Source of the DNA: Cyclobacteriaceae bacterium
GTDB lineage: Bacteria; Bacteroidota; Bacteroidia; Cytophagales; Cyclobacteriaceae
Direction: 5' to 3'
Assembly: GCA_016787565.1 (NCBI GenBank)
Contig: JAEUUG010000008.1
Location: forward strand, 43,197 to 107,196
Length of the DNA stretch: 64,000 nt
Shown: positions 18,796 through 28,021 of the stretch, piece after piece
How the letters are laid out: the number at the start of each line of letters is the position of its first letter
Numbering within the stretch: the stretch's first letter is position 1
The notes under the pieces: model-generated
Told to the model about the DNA's origin: nothing
What the model saw: the letters and a program-made list of their open reading frames with translations, nothing else
Databases searched by the model: none
Translations under genes and position numbers: made by a program

Positions 18796-20772
18796 ATGAT
18801 GCGAAGTGTAGTTGCCCTTCTACTCTGTTGTTTGGTGTTTGACCAGTTGACGGCACAGTCGGGAAAAACAAGACCGAATGCAGAGGCAAAAGCCATTACT
18901 GTTTTTTCGGTGAATAAGAAACCGGTTTCTGCCGATGAGTTTATCTATCTGTACAGAAAAAACCACCAGCATAAACCAGAAGATTTTACGCCAGAGAAAG
19001 TTCAGGAATACCTGGATCTCTTCATTAATTTTAAATTAAAGGTAGAGGAAGCTAAGAAGCGCGGACTGGATACCACAAAGGCTTTTCATAAAGAATTTAA
19101 TTCCTACAAAGAAGAATTGCGCAAACCGTATTTACCCGATCATGCGTTGAGTGATAGTCTCACCCGATTGACTTACGAACGATTAAAAGAAGAGATCAGG
19201 GCTTCCCATATTTTGATCAACCTGAAGCCGGATGCAACGCCTCAGGACACTGCCCGTGCCTATGCCCGAATAATGGAGGTCAGGAGTAAGGCTTTGGATG
19301 GACAGGATTTTGGGTCGCTTGCAATGCAGTATTCAGAAGATCCATCGGCAAAAATGAATAAAGGTGATCTGGGGTACTTCACAGCCCTTCAAATGGTTTA
19401 CCCTTTTGAGAATGCGGCTTATGAGACAAAAGTGGGCAGGGTAAGTACACCAATACGTACCCGCTTTGGTTACCACCTGGTAAAGGTTGAAGACAGAAAG
19501 CCATCACGCGGAGAGGTAGAAGTTGCGCACATCATGATTCGTACGGGGGAAGCTTCCAATGAAGAAAAGGCCAGAAATACCATTTTTGAGATACACGATC
19601 AATTGCGTGGAGGAGTGAAGTGGGATGAGCTCTGCAAACAATATTCAGAAGATCCGGGCTCGAAAGATAATGGGGGCAGGTTACGGCCCTTTGGTGTAGG
19701 GGCGATGGCATCAATTCCAGCATTCGAGCAAGTTGCCTTTTCGTTACAAGAGCCTGGTGAAATATCCGATCCCTTTCAATCGCAATATGGCTGGCATATC
19801 ATGCGGTTGGAAAACAAGATCCCCCTGGCATCCTATGACGACATGGCTTCATCATTGAAAGCACGTGTGAATCGCGATGAGCGAACACAAATTTCCAGGC
19901 AGGCACTGCAAACAAAACTTCGTAAAGAATTTAACCTCACGGAGAGCACAGAAATAAAATCGAAAGTGATGTTGCTGGCCGATAGCACTCTAATTACCGG
20001 AAAATGGAAGGTGCCCTCAAATCCGGTATTGGAAAGAGAGTGGCTGGTTTCTATAGCTGAAAAAAAGGTCCTGGTAAGAGATTTCATCAAGTATGTTCAG
20101 CAGCAACAACGACCTGCTACAATGGTTCCTGAAAAGTATATGGATCAACTGTATAGCCAATTCATTGATGTTAAAATTGCGGAGGCCTTGGAAGAAAGAA
20201 TTTTGACACAACATCCAGACTATGGCATGTTACTGAAAGAGTATTATGAGGGAATTCTGCTTTTTGACATCATGGAGAAGGAAGTCTGGAATAGAGCATC
20301 CGAAGATTCGGTAGGGCAATGGAAATATTTTCAGGCGAATACTTCACGTTATCAGGCAGGGGAGCGACTGCAGGGAATACTTTACTCGTCAGCATCCGCA
20401 GATTTAATTGTTCAGTTGCACGAGCTGCTGGAGACAGGATCTGACTCGGTCACAACAGAAAACTTCATAAAAACGAACAAAATCAGGGAAGAGCGAGGCT
20501 CCTATGAAAAGGAAGAGAAGCCAATTCTGTCGAAAATACCCTGGTCTGTTGGTTTGCATTCCGCTGAAAACAATGGAATGTATTACCTTGCGCGGATTAC
20601 CGCAATGCGACAGCCCGGGCCAAAGTCGTTTAAAGAGGCTAGGCCAGGTCTTATTTCAGATTATCAAACTTATCTGGAAACAAATTGGCTGGCATCCCTG
20701 CGTAAAAAATACCCGGTAAAAGTGAATGAAAAGGGAAAGAAATATGTGTTGGGTCAATTGCAGCAGCCGTAG
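18796..20772 (+). CDS. Periplasmic peptidyl-prolyl isomerase with two parvulin domains
   Basis: This is an exported foldase of 658 residues. A signal peptide (MMRSVVALLLCCLVFDQLTAQ) is followed by a SurA-N-like helical region. Parvulin (rotamase) domain 1 lies at about 133-232 (RASHILINLKP to RFGYHLVKVED). Domain 2 lies at about 240-340 (VAHIMIRTGE to YGWHIMRLE). A long helical C-terminal region of unknown role follows. It starts 18 bp after the RsbW-like gene and is followed by two further foldase-like genes, suggesting an outer-membrane protein assembly operon. ATG codons at 18796 and 18799 are equally good starts. Confidence 0.9.
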   Translation: MMRSVVALLLCCLVFDQLTAQSGKTRPNAEAKAITVFSVNKKPVSADEFIYLYRKNHQHKPEDFTPEKVQEYLDLFINFKLKVEEAKKRGLDTTKAFHKEFNSYKEELRKPYLPDHALSDSLTRLTYERLKEEIRASHILINLKPDATPQDTARAYARIMEVRSKALDGQDFGSLAMQYSEDPSAKMNKGDLGYFTALQMVYPFENAAYETKVGRVSTPIRTRFGYHLVKVEDRKPSRGEVEVAHIMIRTGEASNEEKARNTIFEIHDQLRGGVKWDELCKQYSEDPGSKDNGGRLRPFGVGAMASIPAFEQVAFSLQEPGEISDPFQSQYGWHIMRLENKIPLASYDDMASSLKARVNRDERTQISRQALQTKLRKEFNLTESTEIKSKVMLLADSTLITGKWKVPSNPVLEREWLVSIAEKKVLVRDFIKYVQQQQRPATMVPEKYMDQLYSQFIDVKIAEALEERILTQHPDYGMLLKEYYEGILLFDIMEKEVWNRASEDSVGQWKYFQANTSRYQAGERLQGILYSSASADLIVQLHELLETGSDSVTTENFIKTNKIREERGSYEKEEKPILSKIPWSVGLHSAENNGMYYLARITAMRQPGPKSFKEARPGLISDYQTYLETNWLASLRKKYPVKVNEKGKKYVLGQLQQP

Positions 20773-21649
20773 CACCAATATCAGACAAGCGTATTTTCTG
20801 ATATGGGTTAGCCTTCTTTTTTCTGGCTGCGACCTGATTAAAATGAAAAGTGAGCAGCCGGATCCAGAAGAGCGGCAGCCTGTTGCCCGGGCAAACAACA
20901 CGTACCTTTATCGGGATGAGTTGGTTGGCATCGTAGCACCGGGCACATCCGCAGCGGATAGCACATCCCTTACGGAAGGCTACATTAACAGTTGGATTCG
21001 AAAGCAACTCTTGATTCAGGAGGCATCAAAAAAAATAAACATCGATGAGGCCGCAGTAGAGCGAAAGATGCTCGACTACCGGTACAGTATCATTGCCTAT
21101 GAATATCAGACATACTACATCAAAAACAACCTGGACACCGCTATTTCGAACACAGAAATAGAAGCATACTATAAATCCAATATTGATAATTTCATTTTGA
21201 AGCAGAACATTGTCAGAGCTACGTTTATAAAAGTGCCGAACAATGCCCCGCGGACGCAAAAGATTAAAGAAATGATATTTTCAAAGCGGGAAAAAGATGT
21301 AAAAGAACTGAAGTCCTATTGCCTGAGTTTCTCTGCCGCCTATCACATTTCTGACTCAACCTGGATGGTTTTTGATGAGTTGATTAAGAATTCACCATTG
21401 GCGGAAATCCCCAATAAGATCCAGTTTTTAAGAACTAATCCGTACTACGAGACGTCTGATGATAGCTATCTTTACTTCCTGAAGGTGCTGGAGTATCGCA
21501 TATCCGATAATGTTTCTCCCCTTGAGTTTGTAAAGGATGATATAAAAACCATTATCCTTAATAAAAGAAAAGTAGAACTTGCAAAGCAATTAGAAGATGA
21601 GGTATTTAATCATGCAGTTGACCGAAATGACTTTGAAATTATTCGATAA
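20744..21649 (+). CDS. SurA-N-like lipoprotein, parvulin-operon member
   Basis: This is a predicted lipoprotein of about 301 residues with lipobox LLFSGC near residue 29, counted from the ATG at 20744. The body is helical and charged and contains a chaperone-like segment (EGYINSWIRKQLLIQEASKK) resembling the SurA N-terminal domain. No intact parvulin domain with its His-Ile motif is recognisable, so isomerase activity is doubtful. The gene overlaps the end of the preceding foldase gene; an ATG at 20726 is an alternative start. The next gene begins 4 bp after its stop. It is probably a periplasmic chaperone acting with its neighbours. Confidence 0.8.
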   Translation: MCWVNCSSRSTNIRQAYFLIWVSLLFSGCDLIKMKSEQPDPEERQPVARANNTYLYRDELVGIVAPGTSAADSTSLTEGYINSWIRKQLLIQEASKKINIDEAAVERKMLDYRYSIIAYEYQTYYIKNNLDTAISNTEIEAYYKSNIDNFILKQNIVRATFIKVPNNAPRTQKIKEMIFSKREKDVKELKSYCLSFSAAYHISDSTWMVFDELIKNSPLAEIPNKIQFLRTNPYYETSDDSYLYFLKVLEYRISDNVSPLEFVKDDIKTIILNKRKVELAKQLEDEVFNHAVDRNDFEIIR

Positions 21650-21653
21650 GGAA

Positions 21654-23003
21654 ATGAGATTTTCCTTTTTTAAAAAATGGATCATCCTAAGTGTGTTATG
21701 CCTTCAATTCGCACTGGCATCCGCACAGGAAAACCAGGGCTTTGTGATTGATGAGATCATTGCCAAAGTCGATAACTATATCGTGCTAAAGTCAGAGTTG
21801 GAGCGCGCCTATCAGGATTATGTTACCAATGGAGGTACGCCATCGCAACAAGCGCGCTGCCAATACCTCGTGTTGTTAATTCGAAATAAGCTCATGTTGG
21901 CAAAAGCCGAAATTGATTCGGTTATGGTGCTGGATTTTGAAGTAGATGCGAATACACAGCGAAGGATGGATATCATTCTGGCACAATCCGGAAGAACACC
22001 CGAAGAACTTGAAACAATGTATGGAAAAACGTTAGAGCAAATTCGGTCCGAACTTCGTGAACAGATAAAGGAGCAGATGGTGGTGGGTAAGATGGAAGAT
22101 AAAATTACCGAGGGACTCGCGGTAACTCCTGCCGAAGTAAAACGATTTTTTAATAAGATACCTAAAGATAGTTTGCCTTTCTTTTCGGCTTCCGTGGAAG
22201 TAGCGCAGATTGTGAAGATTGCAAAAGTGAGCGAGAAGCAAAAAGAAAAAACAGTTAATGAATTGCTGGACATACGCACACGTATTTTGTCAGGAGAAAG
22301 TTTTGCAACGCTTGCTAAGAAGCATTCCGATGACCCAAGCGTAGTGTCGAACAATGGTGAGATGGGATGGGTTGGCCGCGGACGGATGGTGCCGGAGTTT
22401 GAGGCCATGGCATTTAAATTGAAACCAGGCGAAATTTCGATGCCCTTTGAATCTGCTTTTGGTATTCATATCATGCAATTAATCGAGCGAAGGGGAAATG
22501 AATACAACTCGCGCCACATCCTGATTTCACCAAAGCCATCGAATGAAGATCTGGCTGGCGCCACCCGCTACCTCGATAGTTTGCGAAACCGGATTGTGAG
22601 TGACAGTTTGAAGTTTCAACGGGCCGCAAAAGACTATTCTGATGATGTGGCAACGAAGGGAAATGGTGGATTCTTCTCGGATCCCGATGGTGGTTTAAAG
22701 TTAATGGTAGATGAACTTGATCCGGTTGTTTTTTTTAAAATTGATTCCATGAAAGTGGGTGATATTTCAAGACCTATTGCGTATCGTACAGATGACGGTA
22801 AGGATGCCGTTAGAATTTTTTATTATAAGTCGCGCATACCACCACACGAAGCTTCGCTGAAGGACGATTGGCATCGAATTCAGGCTGCTGCGCTGGCAGA
22901 TAAGAAGAACAGGATACTGGAGAAATGGTTTGATAAGGCCCGACAAGATGTGTTTATCAATGTTGATCAGACGTATAACTTTTGCGGAATCCTAAAAGAA
23001 TAA
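21654..23003 (+). CDS. SurA-like periplasmic chaperone/peptidyl-prolyl isomerase
   Basis: This protein has 449 residues with a signal peptide (MRFSFFKKWIILSVLCLQFALASAQ). The SurA N-terminal chaperone domain (about 30-160) starts IDEIIAKVDNYIVLKSEL, a classic SurA opening. Parvulin domain 1 is at about 175-275 (VEVAQIVKIAK to FGIHIMQLIE), and domain 2 at about 282-385 starts YNSRHILISPKP. SurA helps outer-membrane proteins cross the periplasm. I chose the ATG at 21654 because the stop of the previous gene overlaps a good ribosome binding site (TAAGGAAATG); an upstream start would put 19 residues before the signal peptide. Confidence 0.92.
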   Translation: MRFSFFKKWIILSVLCLQFALASAQENQGFVIDEIIAKVDNYIVLKSELERAYQDYVTNGGTPSQQARCQYLVLLIRNKLMLAKAEIDSVMVLDFEVDANTQRRMDIILAQSGRTPEELETMYGKTLEQIRSELREQIKEQMVVGKMEDKITEGLAVTPAEVKRFFNKIPKDSLPFFSASVEVAQIVKIAKVSEKQKEKTVNELLDIRTRILSGESFATLAKKHSDDPSVVSNNGEMGWVGRGRMVPEFEAMAFKLKPGEISMPFESAFGIHIMQLIERRGNEYNSRHILISPKPSNEDLAGATRYLDSLRNRIVSDSLKFQRAAKDYSDDVATKGNGGFFSDPDGGLKLMVDELDPVVFFKIDSMKVGDISRPIAYRTDDGKDAVRIFYYKSRIPPHEASLKDDWHRIQAAALADKKNRILEKWFDKARQDVFINVDQTYNFCGILKE

Positions 23004-23045
23004 TTTTTGTGTTTTCAAGCTGATCAAAAAGTTTAAGTATTAACA

Positions 23046-24014
23046 ATGGATAAATTTTCATCGGATGTGGAGGCGGCTGATGCGCTGGCCTCAGCATACA
23101 AAACGCTAGAAGCAGAAATTTCAAAGGTTGTGATCGGGCAAGATCCGGTAGTACGACAGGTATTGACGGGAGTTTTCTGTCACGGACATTCGCTTTTGGT
23201 GGGTGTTCCGGGGCTTGCAAAAACCTTGCTTATCCAAACCATCGCCACTGCGCTGGATTTGCAATTTAAACGAATACAGTTCACTCCTGATCTTATGCCA
23301 TCGGATATTCTGGGAGCTGAAACCATGGATAAGGAGCGTAATTTCAAATTCGTTAAAGGTCCTGTTTTTGCCAACATCATTCTAGCCGATGAGATAAACC
23401 GAACACCTCCAAAAACACAAGCAGCGCTGTTGGAATCTATGCAGGAATATGCAGTAACCATTGCCGGACAACGCTATGAATTACCCAGGCCATTCTTCGT
23501 TCTGGCAACTCAAAACCCAATTGAACAAGAGGGAACGTACCCTTTACCGGAAGCTCAACTTGACCGTTTTATGTTTAATATTCTTTTGACTTACCCTTCC
23601 CTGCGGGATGAGATGGAAGTGGTTCGGAGTACTACATCGGATGACCAAAAGACAGTAAATAAAATATTGACAGGCGAGCAGATAGCAGAGTTTCAGCATT
23701 TGGTCCGAAGGGTTCCCGTTGCTGAAAATGTTATTGAATATGCTGTGACATTGGTGAATAAAACAAGGCCGGGTGTTGCCGGGAGTTCGTCATCAGCAAA
23801 TGATTTTCTGGAATGGGGCGCTGGTCCGCGCGCTTCTCAATTCTTGGTGCTGGGTGCAAAATGTAATGCACTGCTAAATGGTAAATACTCACCAGATATT
23901 GAAGATGTTCAAGCCATTGCCAAGCCAGTATTGCGGCATCGTATTGTCCGGAATTTTAAAGCAGAAGCTGACGGCATCAGTGTCGACAATATCATCGACA
24001 GGCTTATCGGTTAA
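23046..24014 (+). CDS. MoxR-family AAA+ ATPase
   Basis: This is a cytoplasmic AAA+ ATPase of 322 residues, typical for MoxR. The Walker A region is GVPGLAKTLLIQT (near residue 60) and Walker B is IILADEINRTPPKTQ (near 115). The sensor region FFVLATQNPIEQEGTYPLPEAQLDRF (about 155-180) is a MoxR hallmark. MoxR proteins usually act with DUF58 and von Willebrand A proteins encoded next door, but here the next gene is a convergent superoxide dismutase gene. It follows the SurA-like gene by 42 bp. Its stop overlaps the dismutase stop by 4 bp. Confidence 0.93.
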   Translation: MDKFSSDVEAADALASAYKTLEAEISKVVIGQDPVVRQVLTGVFCHGHSLLVGVPGLAKTLLIQTIATALDLQFKRIQFTPDLMPSDILGAETMDKERNFKFVKGPVFANIILADEINRTPPKTQAALLESMQEYAVTIAGQRYELPRPFFVLATQNPIEQEGTYPLPEAQLDRFMFNILLTYPSLRDEMEVVRSTTSDDQKTVNKILTGEQIAEFQHLVRRVPVAENVIEYAVTLVNKTRPGVAGSSSSANDFLEWGAGPRASQFLVLGAKCNALLNGKYSPDIEDVQAIAKPVLRHRIVRNFKAEADGISVDNIIDRLIG

Positions 24015-24736
24015 CTGAGTTGTCGGGCGACCTCATCCCAATTCACAATGTTCCACCAACTGGTGATATAGTCAGCCCGTTTGTTTTGGTATTTAAGGTA
24101 GTACGCGTGCTCCCAAACATCAAGGGCCAATATGGGCTTTCCTTTAAGTTCACTGATATCCATAAGCGGATTATCCTGATTGGGTGTTGATCCTATTTTT
24201 AGCGCTTTTCCATCGGTAACCAACCACGCCCATCCTGAGCCAAACCTTGTAATACCTGCCTGTGAAAATTGCTCCTTAAACTTTTCAAATGAGCCGAAGC
24301 TGGCGGTTATGGCTTCAAGCACTTTTCCAGAAGGTGTGCCTCCTGCATTCGGTCTCATCACTTGCCAGAAAAAATTATGATTCCAGGCACCTCCACCATT
24401 GTTCCGTGCCTTCAGAGAAAGTTTTGAGGTGTTTGCAAAAAAATCTTTCTCGCTTGAATAATTAATATTTTCCAATGTGATGGATTCATTAACATTCTTG
24501 ATGTAAGCAGTGTGGTGTTTATTGTAATGGATGTCCATGGTGAGGGCATCAACATGGGGTTCCAGGGCATTGAAAGCATAGGGGAGTGAAACCTGAGCGA
24601 ATTGAAATGCAGGCTTTGCACTAACTTTTTCAGCGAGATTATCAGTGGCCGCATGCAAGATCACAGGGGTACCAAGAGTTGTCAGCGCAGTTGCCTTGAG
24701 AGTAGTCTGTAGAAATTTTCTTCTGGATGATTTCAT
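24011..24736 (-). CDS. Tat-exported Fe/Mn superoxide dismutase
   Basis: This is a superoxide dismutase of 241 residues. An N-terminal extension with the twin-arginine motif SRRKFLQ and a hydrophobic stretch (TTLKATALTTLGTPVILHA) predicts Tat export to the periplasm. The catalytic part has metal-ligand signatures IHYNKHHTAYI, GGGAWNHNFFW and LDVWEHAYYLKYQNKR (Asp and His ligands). Tat export fits a protein folded with its metal before transport. The metal (Fe, Mn or either) cannot be fixed from sequence. It faces MoxR convergently and the dioxygenase gene divergently. Confidence 0.93.
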   Translation of the reverse strand: MKSSRRKFLQTTLKATALTTLGTPVILHAATDNLAEKVSAKPAFQFAQVSLPYAFNALEPHVDALTMDIHYNKHHTAYIKNVNESITLENINYSSEKDFFANTSKLSLKARNNGGGAWNHNFFWQVMRPNAGGTPSGKVLEAITASFGSFEKFKEQFSQAGITRFGSGWAWLVTDGKALKIGSTPNQDNPLMDISELKGKPILALDVWEHAYYLKYQNKRADYITSWWNIVNWDEVARQLS

Positions 24737-24834
24737 ATTTTGGATGGCGTAGTGGATTCATTACTCAATGACTTACGTCAGTATAAAATTAGGCAAAAAT
24801 TTTTAGCTTGCGTTGAGTCCTAAATTCTGAGCGT

Positions 24835-25806
24835 ATGCGTGATATTTTGTACGATCAAATCCCATCTCTTGATCTGGCTGATTTCTATCAGGGAGATCAG
24901 GCGTTAAAGCAAAAATTTGTTGAAGAGTTAGGCGCTGCCTACAACAATATTGGGTTTGCGGCTATTCGGAACCACTTTCTGACTGATGACATGCAGCAAA
25001 AACTATACACGGCTATTAAAAAGTTTTTTGCGTTGCCCGATGAGATAAAGAAAAAGTACGAGCGACAGCAACTAGCCGGACAGCGCGGCTATACTGGAAA
25101 AGGGAAAGAGCATGCCAAAGGAAGAAATACAGGTGATCTTAAAGAATTTTATCATGTCGGACAGGAGCTTGAAAAATCTGAATTAATAAAAGAGGGATAT
25201 CCGGCAAATGTCTGGCCTGATGAAGTTCCCGAGCTGCAAGCCATTGCAGTTGAGGTTTATAGTGCATTGGAGAAAACCGGCACATATATGCTACGGTCTA
25301 TTGCCCTCTATCTCGGGTTACATGAAAATTACTTTGATGATAAAATCAAGAATGGCAATAGTATCCTGCGACCTATTCATTATTACCCGATAGAGAATCC
25401 TGCGGAAGTGCCATCTGATGCGGTGCGTGCTGCGGAACATGGTGATATTAACCTGATCACCTTATTGATGGGTGCTAGCGCAGATGGTTTACAAGTTTTA
25501 AGGAAGGATGGTAAATGGATTCCCATAACTGCGTTGCCCGATCAGTTGATCGTAAATGTTGGTGACATGCTTGAGCGATTAACAAATAAAAAGTTAAAAT
25601 CCACCATTCATCGTGTGGTCAATCCACCGCAACAATTCATGAATACACCTCGTTATTCTATTCCTTTTTTTATGCACCCTCGTTCTGAGATGAGTCTTGC
25701 TGCTTTACCAGATTGTGTTGACTCGGACCATCCGAAAACGTGGGAGGATATAACTGCAGGTGAATTTCTGGATCAGCGGCTTGCGGAAATCGGTTTGAGA
25801 AAATAA
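24835..25806 (+). CDS. 2-oxoglutarate/Fe(II) dioxygenase, isopenicillin N synthase-like
   Basis: This is a cytoplasmic non-haem iron oxygenase of 323 residues. It has a DIOX_N region at about 10-130 (IPSLDLADFYQGD) and a double-stranded beta-helix domain at about 175-290. The iron ligands are visible as His202 and Asp204 (EHGDINLITLL) and His259 (STIHRVVNP). Arg273 and Ser275 in RYSIPFFMHP match the 2-oxoglutarate-binding RxS motif. The family includes ethylene-forming, flavonoid and antibiotic enzymes, so the substrate is open. The ChrA-type gene begins 15 bp downstream. Confidence 0.9.
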   Translation: MRDILYDQIPSLDLADFYQGDQALKQKFVEELGAAYNNIGFAAIRNHFLTDDMQQKLYTAIKKFFALPDEIKKKYERQQLAGQRGYTGKGKEHAKGRNTGDLKEFYHVGQELEKSELIKEGYPANVWPDEVPELQAIAVEVYSALEKTGTYMLRSIALYLGLHENYFDDKIKNGNSILRPIHYYPIENPAEVPSDAVRAAEHGDINLITLLMGASADGLQVLRKDGKWIPITALPDQLIVNVGDMLERLTNKKLKSTIHRVVNPPQQFMNTPRYSIPFFMHPRSEMSLAALPDCVDSDHPKTWEDITAGEFLDQRLAEIGLRK

Positions 25807-25821
25807 AAATCCCATAAGACA

Positions 25822-27078
25822 TTGATTCAGCGCATCCGATATTACATTTTCTTAAAAGATGTATTGATGCTTGCCCTGACAACCTTTGGTGGGCCACAAG
25901 CGCACTTGGCGCATTTTCATAAGGTTCTGGTCACCAAACGAAAATACCTCTCAGAAGATGAGTTGATGGAGTTAAACTCACTGTGTCAGATGTTGCCTGG
26001 CCCTGCATCCACGCAAACGCTAACAGCTATCGGATTTAAAATTGGAGGTCCTAATCTCGCTTACCTAACGTTGTTGGTTTGGGTCCTTCCTGCCGTCATC
26101 GTTATGACAACTGCTGCGATTTTGATGTCAAGCATCCAGTCTAAAAACCTGTCCATAGAATTCACAAGGTTTATTCAGCCAATGGCCGTTGGATTTGTGA
26201 GTTATGGAGCCTATATCATTAGCATTAAAACCGTGAGTACAAAAACAGGCATTGCGTTAATGATTGCATCCGGTGTGCTGTCATACTTCTTTCAAACACC
26301 AATAGTATTTCCCATCATACTGCTTGGTGCCGGATTGCTTACGGCATTAAAGTACAAGAAGCAGCCTAAGCAGGAGAAAAAGAAAATCAATATCCGCTGG
26401 TCGAATTTCATTTTATGGGCAAGTGTTTTGGTTTTTGCCGCTACCCTGGGGGGGATCACAAAAGCGTTGCCCGTTAAACTTTTCGAAAATTTTTACCGTA
26501 ACGGTAGCCTGGTTTTCGGAGGAGGACAGGTGTTGGTGCCGTTACTCTATACTGAATTTGTAGATGCTGACCTGGAGGGAGGAGATGTGAATAAGGCTAC
26601 TAAGCTTAAAACAAAGCTTAAAAAGCAATACACGCCAAAGCCCTATCACCATCCAACCTCTCACGATGAGTTTCTTTCGGGGTACGCCTTGGCCCAGGCA
26701 TTACCAGGGCCGGTCTTTTCGTTCAGTTCGTACATAGGCGCGCTGTCCATGCGGGATTATGGACTCGGAGGGGAAATCCTAGGGGCGCTCATGTCTGCAG
26801 CCGGAATTTTCCTGCCGGGCACATTCATGATCTTCTTTGTTATTCGCTTTTGGGATAGTATGAAAAACTATCGTGGAGTCAGGGCTTCGCTCGAGGGAAT
26901 TACGGCTGCCAGCGCGGGACTTGTTGCGGCATCAGCCATTATCCTTTTCCAGCCCCTTGAGAACACCTTCTTGAATTTTTTTGTAACCATTGCAACGTTC
27001 AGCTTGCTGGTCTTTACTAAAGTACCATCAACCGTCATTATAGTTGGAGGGTTAATCCTGGGAATAATCATTAAATAA
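25822..27078 (+). CDS. chrA: ChrA-family (chromate) ion transporter
   Basis: This is an inner-membrane transporter of 418 residues made of two homologous CHR halves. The first has LTTFGGPQAHLAHFHK and LCQMLPGPASTQ; the second has LVFGGGQVLVPLLYTEF and ALAQALPGPVFSFSSYIG. About ten to eleven membrane segments are present. Family members export chromate or act on related oxyanions. It starts with TTG at 25822: the in-frame stop at 25804 leaves no ATG before the first membrane segment. It is 15 bp after the dioxygenase gene and probably cotranscribed. Confidence 0.9.
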   Translation: MIQRIRYYIFLKDVLMLALTTFGGPQAHLAHFHKVLVTKRKYLSEDELMELNSLCQMLPGPASTQTLTAIGFKIGGPNLAYLTLLVWVLPAVIVMTTAAILMSSIQSKNLSIEFTRFIQPMAVGFVSYGAYIISIKTVSTKTGIALMIASGVLSYFFQTPIVFPIILLGAGLLTALKYKKQPKQEKKKINIRWSNFILWASVLVFAATLGGITKALPVKLFENFYRNGSLVFGGGQVLVPLLYTEFVDADLEGGDVNKATKLKTKLKKQYTPKPYHHPTSHDEFLSGYALAQALPGPVFSFSSYIGALSMRDYGLGGEILGALMSAAGIFLPGTFMIFFVIRFWDSMKNYRGVRASLEGITAASAGLVAASAIILFQPLENTFLNFFVTIATFSLLVFTKVPSTVIIVGGLILGIIIK

Positions 27079-27218
27079 AGCGAGGGTGCGTAAATATACC
27101 CATTACTGCGTTTAGTGTCATTGCGGGCATGAACTACGAACCTCAAAGTATTAATAAGAGATTCTGGCTTGCAGGCCGACATCTTTTTAGGTACGCTTGC
27201 GGATTATTGGGTTAAACG

Positions 27219-27248
27219 AAAAGCCCCTTCATTTCGGAAGGGGCTTTT
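27219..27248. terminator. Bidirectional terminator between chrA and tonB
   Basis: Perfect 12-base arms AAAAGCCCCTTC and GAAGGGGCTTTT surround a 6-base loop. The A-run on the left and T-run on the right let it work in both directions, ending the chrA transcript and the convergent tonB transcript 19 bases past the tonB stop. Confidence 0.85.
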
Positions 27249-27266
27249 ATTCTTAGTTAAAGAAGT

Positions 27267-27947
27267 TTAGTTCAATTTAAATACGATTGGAAGCACCATC
27301 TTTTGCCTTACTGGCTTACCTCTTTGTTTGCCAGGGTTCCATTTTGGGGCCTCTTCAACAACCTTTACGGCCAATTCATCGCAACCTGCACCAATTCCTT
27401 TAATGGCTTTCACATCCTGAATAGATCCATCGCGGTTTACAACAAACTCAACGAATACCCTTCCTTCAATTCCCATTCTTCTGGCTTGGGCAGGGTATTT
27501 CCCCTGCATCTTTTTACCAACATATTCATAAAATGCAGCCATGCCTCCTTTTGGAGTCGCGGATTCCTCCACTACCAGGAAAACTTCATCTACATTCTCT
27601 TTCTCTTCTTCCTGAACAACTGTGATCTCCTCTACCTTCATATCAGCAGTAACTTCAGTATCCATATTAATATCGATTTGCTCCTCAATTTCCTTTTCAT
27701 CGGGGACTTCTACGATTTGAGGTTGAATAATTTGCTGAGGAGGGGGAGGGAGCTGCTCTGTTGGAGGAACTTCCAGAATTTCATCTAATATGGCATTATT
27801 CTTTCCGAGGTCTTTTGCTGAAGTATCATCGTACACACGATATCCAAAAGCCATAACCGCAATTGCCAAACTCACCACCAGCCCAATATTGAAAAACAAA
27901 AAAGATTTGTTTGACAAGTCTGCTTTTTCTGTCTTTTTAGCTTCCAT
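27267..27947 (-). CDS. TonB-family energy transducer
   Basis: This is a periplasm-spanning protein of 226 residues that would pass proton-motive force to outer-membrane transporters. It has a short cytoplasmic N-terminus, one membrane segment at about 16-36 (FLFFNIGLVVSLAIAVMAFG), and a Pro/Glu-rich linker including PPPPQQ at about 60-130. The TonB C-terminal domain at about 140-226 includes YPAQARRMGIEGRVFVEFVV and WNPGKQRGKPVRQKMVLPI. No ExbB/ExbD genes are in the window. Bacteroidota carry several TonB paralogues. Confidence 0.92.
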   Translation of the reverse strand: MEAKKTEKADLSNKSFLFFNIGLVVSLAIAVMAFGYRVYDDTSAKDLGKNNAILDEILEVPPTEQLPPPPQQIIQPQIVEVPDEKEIEEQIDINMDTEVTADMKVEEITVVQEEEKENVDEVFLVVEESATPKGGMAAFYEYVGKKMQGKYPAQARRMGIEGRVFVEFVVNRDGSIQDVKAIKGIGAGCDELAVKVVEEAPKWNPGKQRGKPVRQKMVLPIVFKLN

Positions 27948-27975
27948 AGTTTAAGTATGTTTTAGAATGGAATGC

Positions 27976-28009
27976 CAAAGATAAAAAAAGGTCACAGGAA
28001 TAAAACAAA
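27976..28009 (-). promoter_or_regulatory. Candidate promoter of the tonB gene
   Basis: On the minus strand TTTG (28009-28006) is followed after 22 bases by TATCTTTG (27983-27976), a perfect TAnnTTTG -7 element. It ends 28 bases before the ATG. The spacing is slightly longer than the usual 19-20. Confidence 0.5.
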
Positions 28010-28021
28010 AATTTAAATGTG

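Noticed and set aside
21818..22408. A 196-residue Ser-rich frame antisense to the SurA-like gene
   Set aside because: Ser/Thr-rich frames opposite Glu/Lys-rich coding sequence are a common artefact; the sense gene is a confident SurA homologue.
23046..24014. A full MoxR-DUF58-VWA chaperone system
   Set aside because: Only MoxR is present; the gene after it is a convergent superoxide dismutase and no VWA or DUF58 gene is in the window.
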